Shown: positions 36,921 to 54,118 of the stretch, piece by piece
How positions within the stretch are numbered: the stretch's first letter is position 1
Layout: every line of letters begins with the position of its first letter
From: Brachionus plicatilis
Lineage: Eukaryota > Rotifera > Eurotatoria > Ploima > Brachionidae
DNA: 64,000 nt
Direction: 5' to 3'
NCBI GenBank assembly: GCA_010279815.1
Contig: QEOQ01000590.1
Location: 61,704-125,703 of the forward strand
Program-made: the position numbers and the translations under genes
The notes under the pieces: model-generated
What the model was told of the DNA's origin: nothing
The model's input: only the letters and a program-made list of their open reading frames with translations
Database searches by the model: none

Positions 36921-36985
36921 TATTTGATTTATTTATTTCAAAATGCTCATTCTTGACGGCATTCAGTCTAGGCTTTCAATTAAGT
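36920..36985 (-). mobile_element. LINE 3' tail (family D)
   Basis: The minus-strand sequence ATGCCGTCAAGAATGAGCAT followed by TTTGAAATAAATAAATC is close to the tails at 51,900 and 57,903 (CGCCTT.AAGGCG.TTCATTGAAATAAATA). 5'-truncated to little more than the tail. Confidence 0.5.
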
Positions 36986-39900
36986 TAATGAGAATACAAG
37001 ATTTAGCCATAAGTAATAAACTACAAAAGAGAACATATTATTTTTGAAGATAAACATAAATTCGCATACAAAGATTAATGGTGTTTAATTTTAATAAGCA
37101 GATTTTGCTCTAAAATAACTAAGCGTTTGGAAATTCTAGTCGGCTTGACAAATTCATTTTGTTTTATAATGAAATGACCAAGCGCTCTTAATTAACCCAT
37201 TTTATTTAAAATAAAGCACTCAAATATTTAAAATATATTTTATTTTTGATGTAATAAGCCTAGAGTAGTTGCGTAGATATTTGTTTGCATGACAAGCATT
37301 TTTGTTCAAATGGCCAACAAAGATTACTTTTAATTTATATGCGAAATTTAAAAATTTCTCCTAATTTTTAACAAATAAATTTTTTTTATTTTCCGTAAAA
37401 TTAATTTAAAAATTTTACAATTGATAGAACTTAATTATAATTCCATAATTAACAAAACAAAAAAGGTTAATTACTATTTAAAATTTTTTATTTGTTTAAA
37501 ACAATTATGATTAAATTAGTTTTTAAATTCAACTCCAATATAGTAGAGAAAAATTATTTTTTTTAGATTTAATGCTTTAAGTTATTTTATTATTTTTGAC
37601 AAAAAATGCAATTTTTCGATTTTAGTTTAAATAAAAATATGGTAATATTTTCTAAAAAAAAATTATCAAGGTTTAATTACTTGCAATTTTGCTACACTTA
37701 ATATTTAAAATTTAATTAAACTTTTAAGTAAGTGTTTGAAAAAAACAAAAGAAAATTTTTTAATTAAAAAAAATTAGTTTTTTTCAGAATGAACTTAAAA
37801 GTGGTGCTTTAGCTTATCAATCTTCTAAAATATCGAATAAGATTATGGTAGCAATTTTTAATTTTGTATGTGAATTCACCTAATTATTATTATTATTATT
37901 TATTGACAAAAAAACTTGTATAGATCTCATAGGTCAAAAAGTTATAAAAAAAAAATAATTTCAAAATTAAATAAAATAAATATAAAAGTAATTAAATTTG
38001 GCAAAGTCAATTTTCGTTTTTTTACGACGAATTTAAATATTCAACCTATAATAATAAGAAATTTAAATTTTAGAAAGAGTTCGGAATGTTAATGCCAAAA
38101 AAAACTCTGATTAAATATTGAGATGGTGTGTGGAATTCGTTTAAAAAAAAAGAAAAAGAAAGCTACATAGTTTATTCAGGTATTTAAGAAACGGGAACTT
38201 TCAAAAGGAAACTTTTTTATGTCTTTAGTCACGAAAAAAAGAAGTGAAAAGAAGTAAATTCAAGTTTTTTAAAATTACCAGTGGATTAGAAAATGTTAAA
38301 CCGACAATAAAAATGAGATCCATTTCAAGAAATAAAATGAATCTTAAGGAATAAGTTTTAGAATTGATCACAATTATTGGAATCATTATCAAAAAATGAT
38401 GTTAAAACAGCCTCTTTTAAATCTTTTTTAAACAAAGCCTGATAAGTATTTAAGAAGAAAATAGTTTGATTTCAAGTATCAGCTATTTTGTTTCTTATTC
38501 TCTTATTAATTTTAGATATCTTAATAAAATAAAAAATAGGCCAAAAAAAATATGTTTGGTAAAAAAAAAATCAATAACATGTAATCTAAATCGATAATTT
38601 TAATTAACAATCGAATTTTTAAATGTTTATGTAAAGTATTCAATTTTTCTAAAAGTCAGCAAGTCTTTTTTTTAAATGACTAAAATTATTATAAAACTAG
38701 AAATATAGTTAAAATTTTCGATGAATAAATTTACTTGACTTAATATTAAATAATTTTTTTTCTAGGACAATTTTTTTCAATGCTTAAGTGTCTAAAAATT
38801 TTTAGAAATTTTAATATTTTACAAATGAGATACTGAAAATTCATTTAAAAACATTTTTTTCTTAAACATTAAGTGAAGAGAGAATTTTCTAGCATAATAC
38901 ATAAATACTAGCATACAGAGATGCATATCAATAATAAAAACTTATAAATATATCAGGTGTTTCTTTATATTTACTTTCATTTTTTAAAATATTTATTTTT
39001 TTTAACAAAATTAAGATTCCAAAAATTGTGTGTGACTTTATTTGAAAATTAATACCAAAATAAATATGATCCATATTTTTAAAAGTCAAAAAGAATTAAA
39101 ACATCACTAAATTGATGGATAACGATATTCAGATAATAATAATAATAAAAGAAATAATAATGAGATTGTTCAATCAATGATGAATGGTCTTTGATGAATC
39201 CTTTGAGAAATTTTAAAAAGCTTTATTAATAAATAAAATTTATGTCTTCATTAAAAATTATGAATGACAATTTTCAATTATAAAAAAATTAAATCAATTA
39301 AAAACAAATTCTAAGAGCAATTTTATTTATCAATTAAGATTAATTATAAACTTGTAAATTGTATTTAATATTTTTAAAAATTAATTTAACTACTATATTT
39401 TTGTCCTTTTTTAAACAGATGAACAATTGAAAAAATTCTAGATGAGAATATGTAAATATGCTCCATTATCCGTAGTATTTAATGTATTTTTTAGATATAG
39501 ATTATCATGAACTAACCTTTCAACAACAAAAAAAAATGTTCAGGTTGTCCTAAAAATAGATTTTTTAGAATTGAAATAAGATCAAGCTAAAGCAATTAAG
39601 ATCTAAGCATGTTTTATTAAGATTATGAATTCGAAAAATTTTATTGATTAAAAACACGAAATATTGAAACCAAAACTCTAACCGATCTTAAGTAAAAACA
39701 AAAATTGTTCTTGATTCTTTAAGAAAAAAAAATCTCCTTAAAAAACAAATTTTTTTCTTGTTTTTTAAATTTTCTTAATAAATAATTTATATACCATTTT
39801 AATTAAATTTTTAAATAAGATTAAAAAATGGATAAAACCAAAATAAAACCATAAACCACAGGATCAAAGTGTGGATTAAATGAATGTCTTACAAATAAAC

Positions 39901-42900
39901 AAAAATATTAAATTTAATTCAAAACCAATGTTTATTCATGCTAATTTTTACTCAATCAAAGCTATTTAATATTTTGAAAGATGACAAACTAAACGAATCT
40001 TCATTTTTTAAAAAAAAATTTAAAATTATAGAAAAATAATTTATTCTAAAAATTTTTTTACATTTTTTAAAATTACCGATTTTAATAATTTAATTTATTC
40101 ATATTAACATTGATCTAAAAAAATAATCAGAACTTTTTTTGTATTTATTTACAAATTTATTTCATGAACAAGATCGAAGGCTGGAAAATTCTGACACGAA
40201 AGCTGGAAAAAAGAGTTCATCGGCTTGAAACTGTCCTTAGGTCAAACTCGAAAATTATTTTACAAATAAATAGAAAAAAGAATAATTTAATTTTTGAAAA
40301 TTAAAGTAAAATATTTATTTCATTTTTTATTAATTCTTTCAGACACATAGGAAATGAGGTAAAAAATAAGAGAAAATAGTCGGGTCTTTCAATCTTCAGT
40401 CATAATTTCTGGTAAATTTTGAAAAAAAATATATTTAGTTTGAATGTAGCGAAATATTCACAAGAGAATAAATGGAATTATTCTGATAAAATTGTATTTA
40501 AAAGGGTAAGTTATCCATAGAGAAATACTTCAAGATAAAAATTTATTTAGCTTAGAGCTTATAATTTATCAGTAGCATCCGAATTTTTTTAATGGAAAAA
40601 AATCTGAACTTTAGAGAAACGTGACATTAAAACGGTGCTATGAGTATAGCGATAAAATTGATAATTTAAGTTGCTAGGAAATCATCGATGCTAAGAAATT
40701 CGATTAAGTTGCATGAATTTTATCTACGAATTAAAAGGATAAATTCGTCAGACAAAGGTAAAATTATTTAAACAAAAAAAAAGAGATTAGCAAAAATTTT
40801 GCTAAAAGTTTTACTAAATTTTAACGATTACTGACTATTTAAGCTTAATTATTATTTTAAGCCTTCTATCATCACTCAATAAAAAAAAAATTTATGATAA
40901 AATAAAATTTTCTTCTAAAGAAACAATTCCGCATTTAAATTATTTTCTTGAAACAAAATTTTAAAATTAGCTCTCTATTTTTTGATCGTTTCAAGAATTG
41001 TCACATCTGATAATTATTCTATGAACTAGCAAAGTTTCAATTAAATTAATGAAAAAATTAAATATTTCTATTTAATTAAAATAAGAAAAAATAGACTTAA
41101 TTTATTAAGTTTTGGAGTGTAAATTTAAAAAAAAGCATTTGCTCTGTTACGGTTGATATGCTAGTCCACGATTAAAAAATTTGAATTGCTATTCTTGTTA
41201 ATAGCATATTAATATGTGTTGCTAATATCTCAAGAGATGATGAAAAAAATTGGAAATGCTTGTTCAATAGTCTTTTTGAAACAAAGCTAGATATAAAGAT
41301 TATCTAATTTGATTAATTGTTAATTAAATTAACAAAGATTTTGAGTCTGAGTATATGATTTTAATTAATTAAAATAAAAAAATACAACTAATCTTTTTAC
41401 GATTATAACCAAATACCTTTGGGATAAAGCTACAAATTTGAATTGTTAATTCAAAAAATTTTCCTAACAATCAACTTAAGTTTTATCACATTTTTTTCTA
41501 CACATATTTTTTAATATTATTAAATTTTTCTATTCAAATTAGTTATATTTGGTACTAAATTGAAATTTTTAACTTGAACCAAAAGTCTAAATTCTAATTC
41601 AAAATACCAAATTATTGAGATTCGGTTTTTTATCGTTTTCCAATCCGGTCTCAAATGTTAAATATTTCGCCGAGAAAAAAAAAGTTTAAATATTTAACTT
41701 GTTCACTCGGTTTGAGTTAAACAAGTTAATTAGGACAAATTTCCCGAAGTTTTGGCTCAAAAATTGGATATAAAATTTCATTCATTGTTTTGGACCATCT
41801 AAATTTAATTAAATTTGCATTTTTACGCTAGATTTCCATTTTTTTGCTTATCTTTGGTCAAATAACTTATTGGTTTTGTTTATTGATGACCAATTGTTTA
41901 AGTATAATGAATTTTTTAGGCTTTAGAATGACCGCTTGAATGTTCAGCAAATAAAAATATTTAGCCCATTAATAAATAGCTCGACTATACGGTCGCCTTT
42001 GAATTTAATATTATGTTTACCTATTTTATCCTTTTGCAAAATCAAATTTTCTTCATTTGATCATTTGTGATATTATTTATTTGCACTTATCCTTTGAGAT
42101 ATTTTTAATTTCTAAAATAAAGAAAAAAGTTGAGGAATCAAGATGAAATTAGAACAAAAAATAAAAATATCAAAAAGATTCAATCGTCGAATCGGAAAAC
42201 TTTTTGTTAAAATATTAAAAATAATTTTTCATTTTATTTTGTTTAAATGAAATTTAATTTAATTTAAAGAAACATTTTATTTTTTTCCTCGAATTGAAAA
42301 TTTGAAATGTAAAATTTAAAGATTGAAATTGAAAACGATAAACTAAAGCTAGGATATAATTTAATTTTTATGCAAAGATTCGGGTCATAAAAACTGACTT
42401 CCTGAATATTTTTTTAGCTAAGTTATTTTATTTGAATATTTATTTAAAATATTCAATAGTCATAAAATAAACTTGCGTTGATTGAAAAAATTCTACTCTA
42501 AATTTAATAATAGAATTTTATAACTAAATATTTTAAATGATTTGTGAAAGTAAATAGAGTGTTATAAAATTATTAATGATTTTAAAAACTAAGCTCTTAT
42601 ACAAAAATTATCTCATTTAATGCTCTTTTGATTTAGATTATTTTTTCATTTTTGATTTAAAAACAATTACTAATTTTGAAGGAATTTTTGTGTTGAAAAA
42701 CAAAAATAGAAGCTCATGGGAAAGTTTTTTTAGTGCAAACAATACTCAGAAATTTTATCTATAATGAAAATATGAATGGCATTTAGTACAACACACTTTA
42801 AACCTACTTTAAATAAGTAATTTTACTTAATTGTTTTTTTTTATTAAATTACAATTAACTTTTTGACCCTTATTCCTTAGTAGTTATTAGCTGCTTACTT

Positions 42901-45178
42901 ATTGTTTTTAATTTTGTTTTTCAAAATTAAATAAAGAAAATTTTCAATAGTCACATTTTATTAGATAATTATTATTTTAATAAAGTGATAATAATGGAAA
43001 AATAATTAATAAAGCTTATTAAGAAATTAAAAATGAAAACGGAATTTGATAATAATTAATTTGAAACATCTTTAAAATAAAATGTCTCTGAATTGTCGAT
43101 TTTTAAATTCCGAATTTTTTACTCGAAAACACAGAAATTATGTTCGAGAGAGCTTTTTATTTAGAGAAGAGGCATAGAATTATGTAGGATACGAGACAAG
43201 GTCTCCAACATTGAAATTGCTTTACCAAGCTGCCTATTTTTGAGAACTCATTCTTTTAGTTTCAGCCAACATAATATTGCATTAATTCTAAAATTTCGTG
43301 TTTTTTACAAAATATTTTGGATTGGAATAATTTTTAGGGGGTAAAATTTAATTGAAATAGGTAAATTTTAACTAAACAGCGTCTCTTCCATTGGATCGCT
43401 CATGATCCCCTTATTAAAAAAAAAATTCTGCTTTGATTTTAAAAAATTCTCAGAATTCACTTTTTTCAATGTAAATTTTACCTTAAATATTTTTTTTAAT
43501 TCAGACTTAAAATTAGAATCTTAAATTTATGTATCTTTTTATCCTTTTTTATTTAGTTAAGAATTAAAATAATAAAAATGGTTTAAATAGGAAAGAGTGC
43601 TTTTGCTACAAGTCTTATAATTTTTTTTCGATCAAAACTCACTATAGAATTCTACTTTTTCATGTTTTATTAAATTTTTTCAAGTGCAATATTTTTGAAT
43701 TTTCTTCAAAAATTAATTAAATTGATCATTTATTTTTAAAATTTTTTGGTGCCTTTTAAAAATATCAAAAAATATAAATATAAATATAATTTTCATGGAT
43801 TAACAGTTAAATGCGGTACGTGAAAACTTAAGGATTTCAAAAATGAGAATTTCATCAAACCATTTGTCGGATCAAATTGCTCGAAATAATAATATCTTTT
43901 TTAGAATGAATTAATATATCCCAAAATTTATATTTATACCCATTACCCATTTTATATTTCAAATTTCAAAGCAATGTTTTTAACTTTTATTTTATCTTTC
44001 AACTAAAACCTTTATAATTTTCTAGTTATTAATGATTCGTTTTGATAGTAAACATAAATAAACTTGCCGAGCAAAAGATATTAAATAAAGCTTGTTAAGA
44101 AATTAAAATTGAGAACCGAATTTTTAAGTTATGATCACATAAGATAATTACTGCTAATATCTTAATTTATGTTATTATTTTCAGCAATTTTCAAATGACT
44201 AAATTATCACTGTCTCAATTTTTATCAAAATAATCTAATTAAAGTTTTTGTAAATTCCAAAAAAATATTTAGTAACGTCTAAGTTTTTTATTGATTTCAT
44301 CTTTTGATTATAATTTTTTTGTAATAATAATTTCAATTATAAAATACCTTAAAGAAAGCATAATTTTGACTATAATCTTTTGATCAAAATAAAAATAATG
44401 AATTTTAATTAATTAATATTTGTTTAAAAAAATTACATTTTCTTTCTTAAAAATATTTATTTTAAAAAATTTATAATAATTTTGAAATACTTTATGAAAT
44501 TGTAAGTCAAGTCATTTTGAATTTTGAATTTTACTGTAAATTGACGAAATTTTCATTAATCGTTCGAACAATTTAACTGTTGCAAACTTTTCTTAAAATC
44601 GAGTCTTATCTTGAAAAAACTCTAATAGTGATCGCAAGAATCTACGGTGCCGATATTAAGCTTATAACAGTCGTCAACTGAGGATTCTAAGTTACAAATT
44701 TTTTTTTAGCAGGTCCTCTAGGATTCCACTTGAAATCAATTGGTAGTTTGGCATATATCACTTCTTTTGAATTCCTTTTATTCATAGCTGATTGTTTAAA
44801 CACCAAAACGGTGAAAGGTTTGGTCAGGTATGATCACCAACCAAGTGATCAGAGCTTAATCACAAATTATGCTATCATATGATCACACAACGAGATTGGC
44901 TCGTAAATAGAAATGTTAAATTTAGATTTAAAATTAAAATTGTTAGCCAGTTCTGAAAAGAAAAATATTGATTAAAAATTTGATGTTTTCACATTCCAAG
45001 TTTCAATTCTTTCACCATTTGTAGATTAAAAAATTAGAATATTGAAGTTATTGATAAAAATTTACTGATCATGGTCAAAATTGTTAACAAAAATTCAGTT
45101 AAGCATTGAATATTTACTTAAAAAAATGTTTCATAAATAAATTTTATAACTTGAAAATACTTAAAAACCATTTTTTAA
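36986..45178. other. Gene desert
   Basis: About 8 kb of very AT-rich DNA with no supported gene. It includes a probable LINE tail at 37,882-37,960 (minus strand, ending in (AAT)n), a lone 46-codon open frame at 40,164-40,304 discussed in the findings, and a GC-richer patch with repeated TGATCAC words at 44,640-44,900. Confidence 0.55.
37882..37960 (-). mobile_element. LINE 3' tail ending in (AAT)n
   Basis: On the minus strand GACCTATGAGATCTATACAA precedes TTTGTCAATAAATAATAAT and more AAT units. Layout matches the other tails here (short structured 3' UTR, then CAATAAATA and a microsatellite). Confidence 0.4.
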
Positions 45179-45381
45179 CTGCATCCTCTATTAAAATTAA
45201 GTTTTCATTAAAGCTTGAGATTTTTCCCAAAAATTAAAAATTTCCCAATTTTTCTTTGAATTCAATTTATTGACCTGGATCAAATGAAAAACTCAAAAAG
45301 AATTTTTTTATTTTTTAAAAAAATCTCAAGCTTTAATGCCGTATCAAGCTTGAAAAACTTAATTTTAAAAGAGGATGCAGT
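45179..45381. mobile_element. Fold-back element, about 203 bp
   Basis: The left end CTGCATCCTCTATTAAAATT, continuing AAGTTTTCATTAAAGCTTGA, is repeated inverted at the right end (AAAGAGGATGCAG preceded by AAGCTTGAAAAACTTAATTT). The arms match over about 50-60 bp. An extra copy of the AAGCTTGA word is present in the right arm. Non-coding MITE-like element. Confidence 0.8.
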
Positions 45382-46980
45382 GTAAATTAAGAATTTTTAC
45401 TATCGGCGATATGATTTTCGTTGCATACACCAAAAATTTGTTTCGGTTTTTGAAGCTGAACTATCGATCAAAGGAACACCGAATTTTTCAATATTGTTAA
45501 AATATTATTTTGATCATTTAATTTAAAACTAAAATTAAAGATTAACTAAATTTATTTTCTATTTTATTAACTTCACATTTGGCAACAATCCCAATGATCA
45601 GTTTATTTTTAATTCTTTATTAAGCATTTATTAAATAAAATAACCCTTTCTATCTCAAAGAAAAAATGCGTTTATATTTATCTAAATTTAAAAATTTATT
45701 GAAATTTTTATAAAACTAAAAATGTAATTTTTTAAAATTATTTTGTACATTTCTTTGAAAGATCTAATGACTTGGACGAATAAAATAATGAGCAATGCTT
45801 TCGACAAAGCTAAATGAATTGCTTACAAGCACGTAAACATTGTAGAAAATTTTAACGAACACAAAATTCAAAAACAAAAAATCTACTAGTATATTTGGAA
45901 CGAAATTCCATGTGAAGTAAATTGAACTCAAAGCAAAAAAATATTTTAAATTTTGCTTAAACAGATAGACCAGAATAATTTTTTGTCGAGATTTGTCGCG
46001 CCTTAAAAAAAGTTAATTTTAATTTCCATATGTGTAAATTTTATAAAAATTTTTATGGCCATTTGGTCTTAAAGGGATTCAAAACATCTTTTAGATCTAA
46101 TTATTTTGAAAACATTTTTGAATAATTGTCATTAGATATTTTTTAATGAAGCATTGTGAATTTTGGAACAGACAAAAAGATTTTTAAAATTTAATAGCTT
46201 TTTTTCAAAAAGACTAAAATTTGTTCTGTTAATTAATTAGTTGGTACATTCGATCACCTCTACCCAAAAATGTAACTTCCATTACATCATTCTAATTTTT
46301 ATAGGTGCTCATTTATTTTTTATATTTTTGACTGGAGATAAATAAATTGAATATATCAACTGATGAAATTTTACTAAAACAATTTTAGTTCATTAGAATT
46401 ATTAACTTCAATAATTTTTTGACATTTCATTTTAAAGTTTCTTTTTTTTGCTCTAAAATTCACAAAAATCTCTATTTAATTTTTTTTTGTAAATTTTAAT
46501 AAAAATAATAATTAAATAATTATTTTTTAAAAATTCAGAAGTTTTCTTTTATTTCCCATTTTTTATAGGTAAATTGAAGTTTGAGATCAAGATCAAAAGA
46601 TCAAAGTATAAATTGAAATGTTTGTTTTAATAAAAGAGAAAAAACTAATTTTTTCCAAAGCTATTACTTGAGATGTGATGTCAAGTTTATTTTCATATTC
46701 AAAAATTTCAAATTTCCCTTTTTATTGAACTTTAATAGAAAATTACCTATAAATACAAAAAAATTAACTGCTTTAGAATTTATAATTTGTTTGAGTGGAA
46801 AAATATAATTATTTTTGTTTGAATGAATGAACATAAAAGTTTTGATTTTGAATTTGTGAATTAACTAAACCTGAATTATTTAAATTATTGATTGTTTTTG
46901 TTAAATAAATTAGAGATCAATCATTTTGATGTTAATTTGATAATGAACCATTATTAGACATAACATATCAAGTAATGTTT
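45382..46980. other. Non-coding AT-rich region
   Basis: No gene or repeat recognised. The missing 3' part of BFAR, if it exists further downstream, would have to lie on the minus strand here or beyond; no suitable frame was found. Confidence 0.5.
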
Positions 46981-46984
46981 AGAA

Positions 46985-47392
46985 TTTGTTTCTTTTAAAA
47001 ATTATCAAAATCATTAGATTAATTTATGACAGAGCAAACAAGCTATTTTTGAAATTTTTTGCTACAAAGCAGAACCATGAATTAATAGCTAATGAAATAA
47101 AGGACTATCTGGTTCATAGTACTAACAGAAACAACTCAAAATACAAAACTCCATTCGATTGTACACCTTCCCTGCCAAGTACATAGCTGAATCTACTTAA
47201 CAATGTAAATACAAATTATAAAAAAAAAAAAAACATTCCTAATTTATTTTTCTCTTTTCTTTTTTTTTTTAATTAATCTAAATTTTGTAAAATTAAAATT
47301 GCTAACAAGAGGGCTGAAAAGAAGGCTATGCCATTCGGAGCTGCCCTGGAAATTTTCCTTTCCTAAATTATCTTTTAAATAAAATAAATTAG
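46985..47392 (+). mobile_element. LINE 3' end: ORF2 C-terminus plus family A 3' tail
   Basis: A 66-codon frame (46,986-47,186) with IYDRANKLFLKFFATKQNHE and a terminal RNNSKYKTPFD resembles the C-terminal end of Jockey/CR1-like LINE polyproteins, which close with a short 'N.LI..... KYKTP' stretch. After its stop codon comes a 3' UTR containing GGCTGAAAAGAAGGC and TTCGGAGCTGCC, shared with the tail at 30-165, and an AATAAA-rich end at about 47,392. The element lies tail-on against the 3' end of BFAR. Confidence 0.65.
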
Positions 47393-49146
47393 ATTAATTA
47401 AGTTTTGAAACTTTGAATGATCGTTTTGATCTTGAAATTTGATCTGAAACTTCAATTGGCCTTTTTTATATCTGAATTTTTTCACCAAGAAATTTGATTG
47501 AAGCACTTTAAGATTTTGAACCAAAAAAATAATACTTACAATAGAAATGAAGTTATTATATCAGTAAGAAGTAAAACCTCAAGTAAAGTAATGATTATAC
47601 AATTCATAGAAACAAAAATACTTGTTATTGTGTTTGTTTGATAAAAAAACAAACTAAAAACATCCTTAAAACTAAGATAAGGATATTTTAATAGATAACT
47701 AAGGGACTTTGATTGATTTATTGAATAAAGATCCGAATGAAAAATGCTCATATTTGACCAAATATTGAGGTGATTATTTTGGTTGAGATATTTTCTTTTG
47801 ATGTCATCCATCATTATTAAGTCTTTCTCATCTACCTAAATAAATTTCTAGAAAACAAAATTTAAATTATTTGTTAAAAACACCAACGTTTTCAATTTTT
47901 TTTAAAGCATATCTTTCGAAGATATTATATGATATTTCACTATAGAAATATTTATAAAGAATTAATACTCGTGGAAACGATTCAAAAACAAAACTGTTCC
48001 ATAAAATCTGAAATTTGTTTGCATTCTTAACGAAAACAATAAATAAATATTTTAAAAATTAAAAAATTTACGATTACTTTTAGCTGCCAGAAATCGATAA
48101 CTTCAAATCGGCACCTGTCCAGAATTTTTATTGAATCTAATAAAAGGTTTCTTATCTGCTCGTCATTTATCTCGTATGGATGCTCCATTAGCACCTTATG
48201 ATTAAGTAATAGCAATCCTTGACCATCTATAGATAAATAAAAAAAAAATAAGTGATTTAAATTTTTTAATTCATTTTTTTAAGTTAACATATTTCAATTT
48301 TTACAAGTTACCTAAATTTGCATTTTTAGCTGAGTGCATAATGTCACCAGTCCAAGGTCCTAGCTGTGTCAACCACTCTTGCACATCACTTGAAGTCCAC
48401 TCATCGGTCTTTAAGGCATATTTTTTTCGAATTTTTATAAAGCTTTCATATATGGTGTCCCTAGTACTATATTTGGTAAACAATGCACTCGAAATGAGCC
48501 ATAATAAAGAAAACATTATGAAGCCAAATAAAATGCCCAAAATGAATCCCAATGCCAAATAAAAGCCATAATTGAGTGTTCTTCTGGTAAAGGCTCTAAC
48601 GTCATTTAGAGTCAGCCGATTTGTCATTTGTGCTGGACTATTCGTTGTATTAGTTGAATGCGTTGAAATATTGGCTTTTAGCTTGAATTTTGTTTCATAT
48701 TCCTTGATTTTTTTTAGTTCTTCTTGATTTAAGTTGTCGCATTTTTTCAGGTATTCGTTTAAAATTTTTATATCTTGATCTACATTTGGCTGAATCAACT
48801 CATGTGTAACAACTGTTTTGATTGTTGATTTTAGAATACAATTTATCTGTGGGATTTTAGACCATTCTTGACGGCAAGTTGGACATTTAGAGCTTTCGGA
48901 TGCCAAATACCAATTGGCTATGCATAATTGACAAAAAGAATGACCGCATGTCAACGTGACCGGATTTCTAAGTATCTCAAAGCAACAATTACAAGAAAAA
49001 TTGTCATTTATTAAATTAAATAGTGTTGATTCATTATTAATCTCCAGAAAATTCTCTTCGCTTGAACTTGTGCTCGTTTCGGGTTTTTTAATTTTAGTTA
49101 AAGAGCTTGACTTTAAAAGTTTATCAAATAGTCTTATTCTGACCAT
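47375..49146 (-). CDS. BFAR: Bifunctional apoptosis regulator-like RING/SAM membrane protein
   Basis: ER-anchored RING E3 ligase family that regulates apoptosis and ER stress. Exons: 48,312-49,146; 48,078-48,226; 47,888-48,025; 47,540-47,835; and a tentative last exon 47,375-47,471. The C3HC4 RING uses C52, C55, C67, H69, C72, C75, C88 and C91 (NPVTLTCGHSFCQLC; KCPTCRQEW). A transmembrane helix spans about 194-223. The SAM domain starts near 246 (DEWTSSDVQEWLTQLGPWTG, cf. human VVLWLEQLGPW) and continues through exon 2. Exons 3-4 align with the human C-terminal membrane part (MNCIIITLLEVLLLTDIIT against LIINAMLLSVLELFSFWRI). The human protein has about 80 more residues after this. Only a weak exon (YKKGQLKF...) continues the frame, and it runs into a LINE tail that supplies its stop. 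The exon 3/4 junction is also less certain. Family call firm, 3' end uncertain. Confidence 0.85.
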
Positions 49147-49493
49147 TATTGTCTATCTATATAAAATTTATTTTTAAACATGTTTTTAATAGTTAAACTT
49201 CGACTAAGCAACAGCCGATAATTATTTTAAAATTAAAAATAAAAACATTAGTGCATGAAAATTATTTGACCATTAATTTTTCATTTATTTTGAACTGATA
49301 AGAAAATTTTGACAGATAAACAAAAATAAAATAAATCGATCAAAACCAATCAAAAACTTAAATCATTAACGAAAATATATTTTTACAATTTTTTTAGACT
49401 ATAATACATAGTTATTTTGAATTTCTCTTCTGAATATCTTTAAATAATTTTTAAGCAACTACTAACATTAATAACATTTCTTTCTCTAGTAAA
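49147..49493. other. Spacer between KAT5 stop and BFAR start
   Basis: 347 bp that must serve as KAT5 3' UTR and BFAR promoter/5' UTR, both genes being on the minus strand. A minus-strand AATAAA occurs near 49,280. No separable elements seen. Confidence 0.5.
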
Positions 49494-53408
<3,915 letters not shown>

Positions 53409-54014
53409 TATGGAATAATGCGAAAAAGTTTGCTAGTTGCTTAAGAAATGATTTTGATAATCAGAATCGTTCAGTTTATTGGATAAGTTGAAGTTTCTGA
53501 CTAATTTTAAATAAATTTATAAAATTAGGAATTTTAATTCAAAATTTAATATTTGTATATGAATTGCTTTTTTTTTATTGTTTTTGAATCGATAACAAGA
53601 AGACTAGAAATTTTGTCTTTTTTTTTTTCTCAAGAAAACTCATATATGTATTCCTATTTTGTTTTTGTTCGATTTTTTTATTTATATCTTTTAAATTGAT
53701 TAATTAAAATATTATTTATATTTGAAATTTTTTAATTTTTCCATTTTTTTTTAGCAATTTTTGCTAAATATCAAAAATTTATTTTAAAAATATCATGGCT
53801 TTCTATAAATAACAATTTAATTTTTAGCTTATCAATTTTTTTTTTTAATTAGAACAAATTGAATCTTATACAGATGACACTTTTATCTATGTGATTTAGC
53901 CATGATATTAGAACGAAGAACTCTTTTTTATGAAAAATTTCAAAATTAAATATTTTTTAATTGAATTTATTAAATGTTTAATAAAATTTTTATTAATTTT
54001 TATTTAATAAAAAA
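53409..54014. other. Non-coding region upstream of KAT5
   Basis: Expected KAT5 promoter and 5' UTR next to 53,409. T-rich, no specific motif identified. Confidence 0.5.
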
Positions 54015-54118
54015 CAATCATCTTTGACGAATAAATCATTCTCTTCTAGTAATAATATTAAAAATAAAAATTAGTAAAAATTTTAATTTAAATGATTAAT
54101 TCGGCAAAGATGATTGCT
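54015..54118. repeat. Inverted repeat / hairpin, about 26-bp arms
   Basis: CAATCATCTTTGACGAATAA at the left pairs with TTCGGCAAAGATGATTG at the right, extending to AATCATT/AATGATT, with two or three mismatches and a loop of about 50 nt. It could be a small fold-back element remnant or a transcribed hairpin. Confidence 0.65.

Noticed and set aside
47536..47814. Independent 92-codon membrane protein
   Set aside because: It is BFAR exon 4, in frame with the preceding exons and aligned with the family's membrane region.
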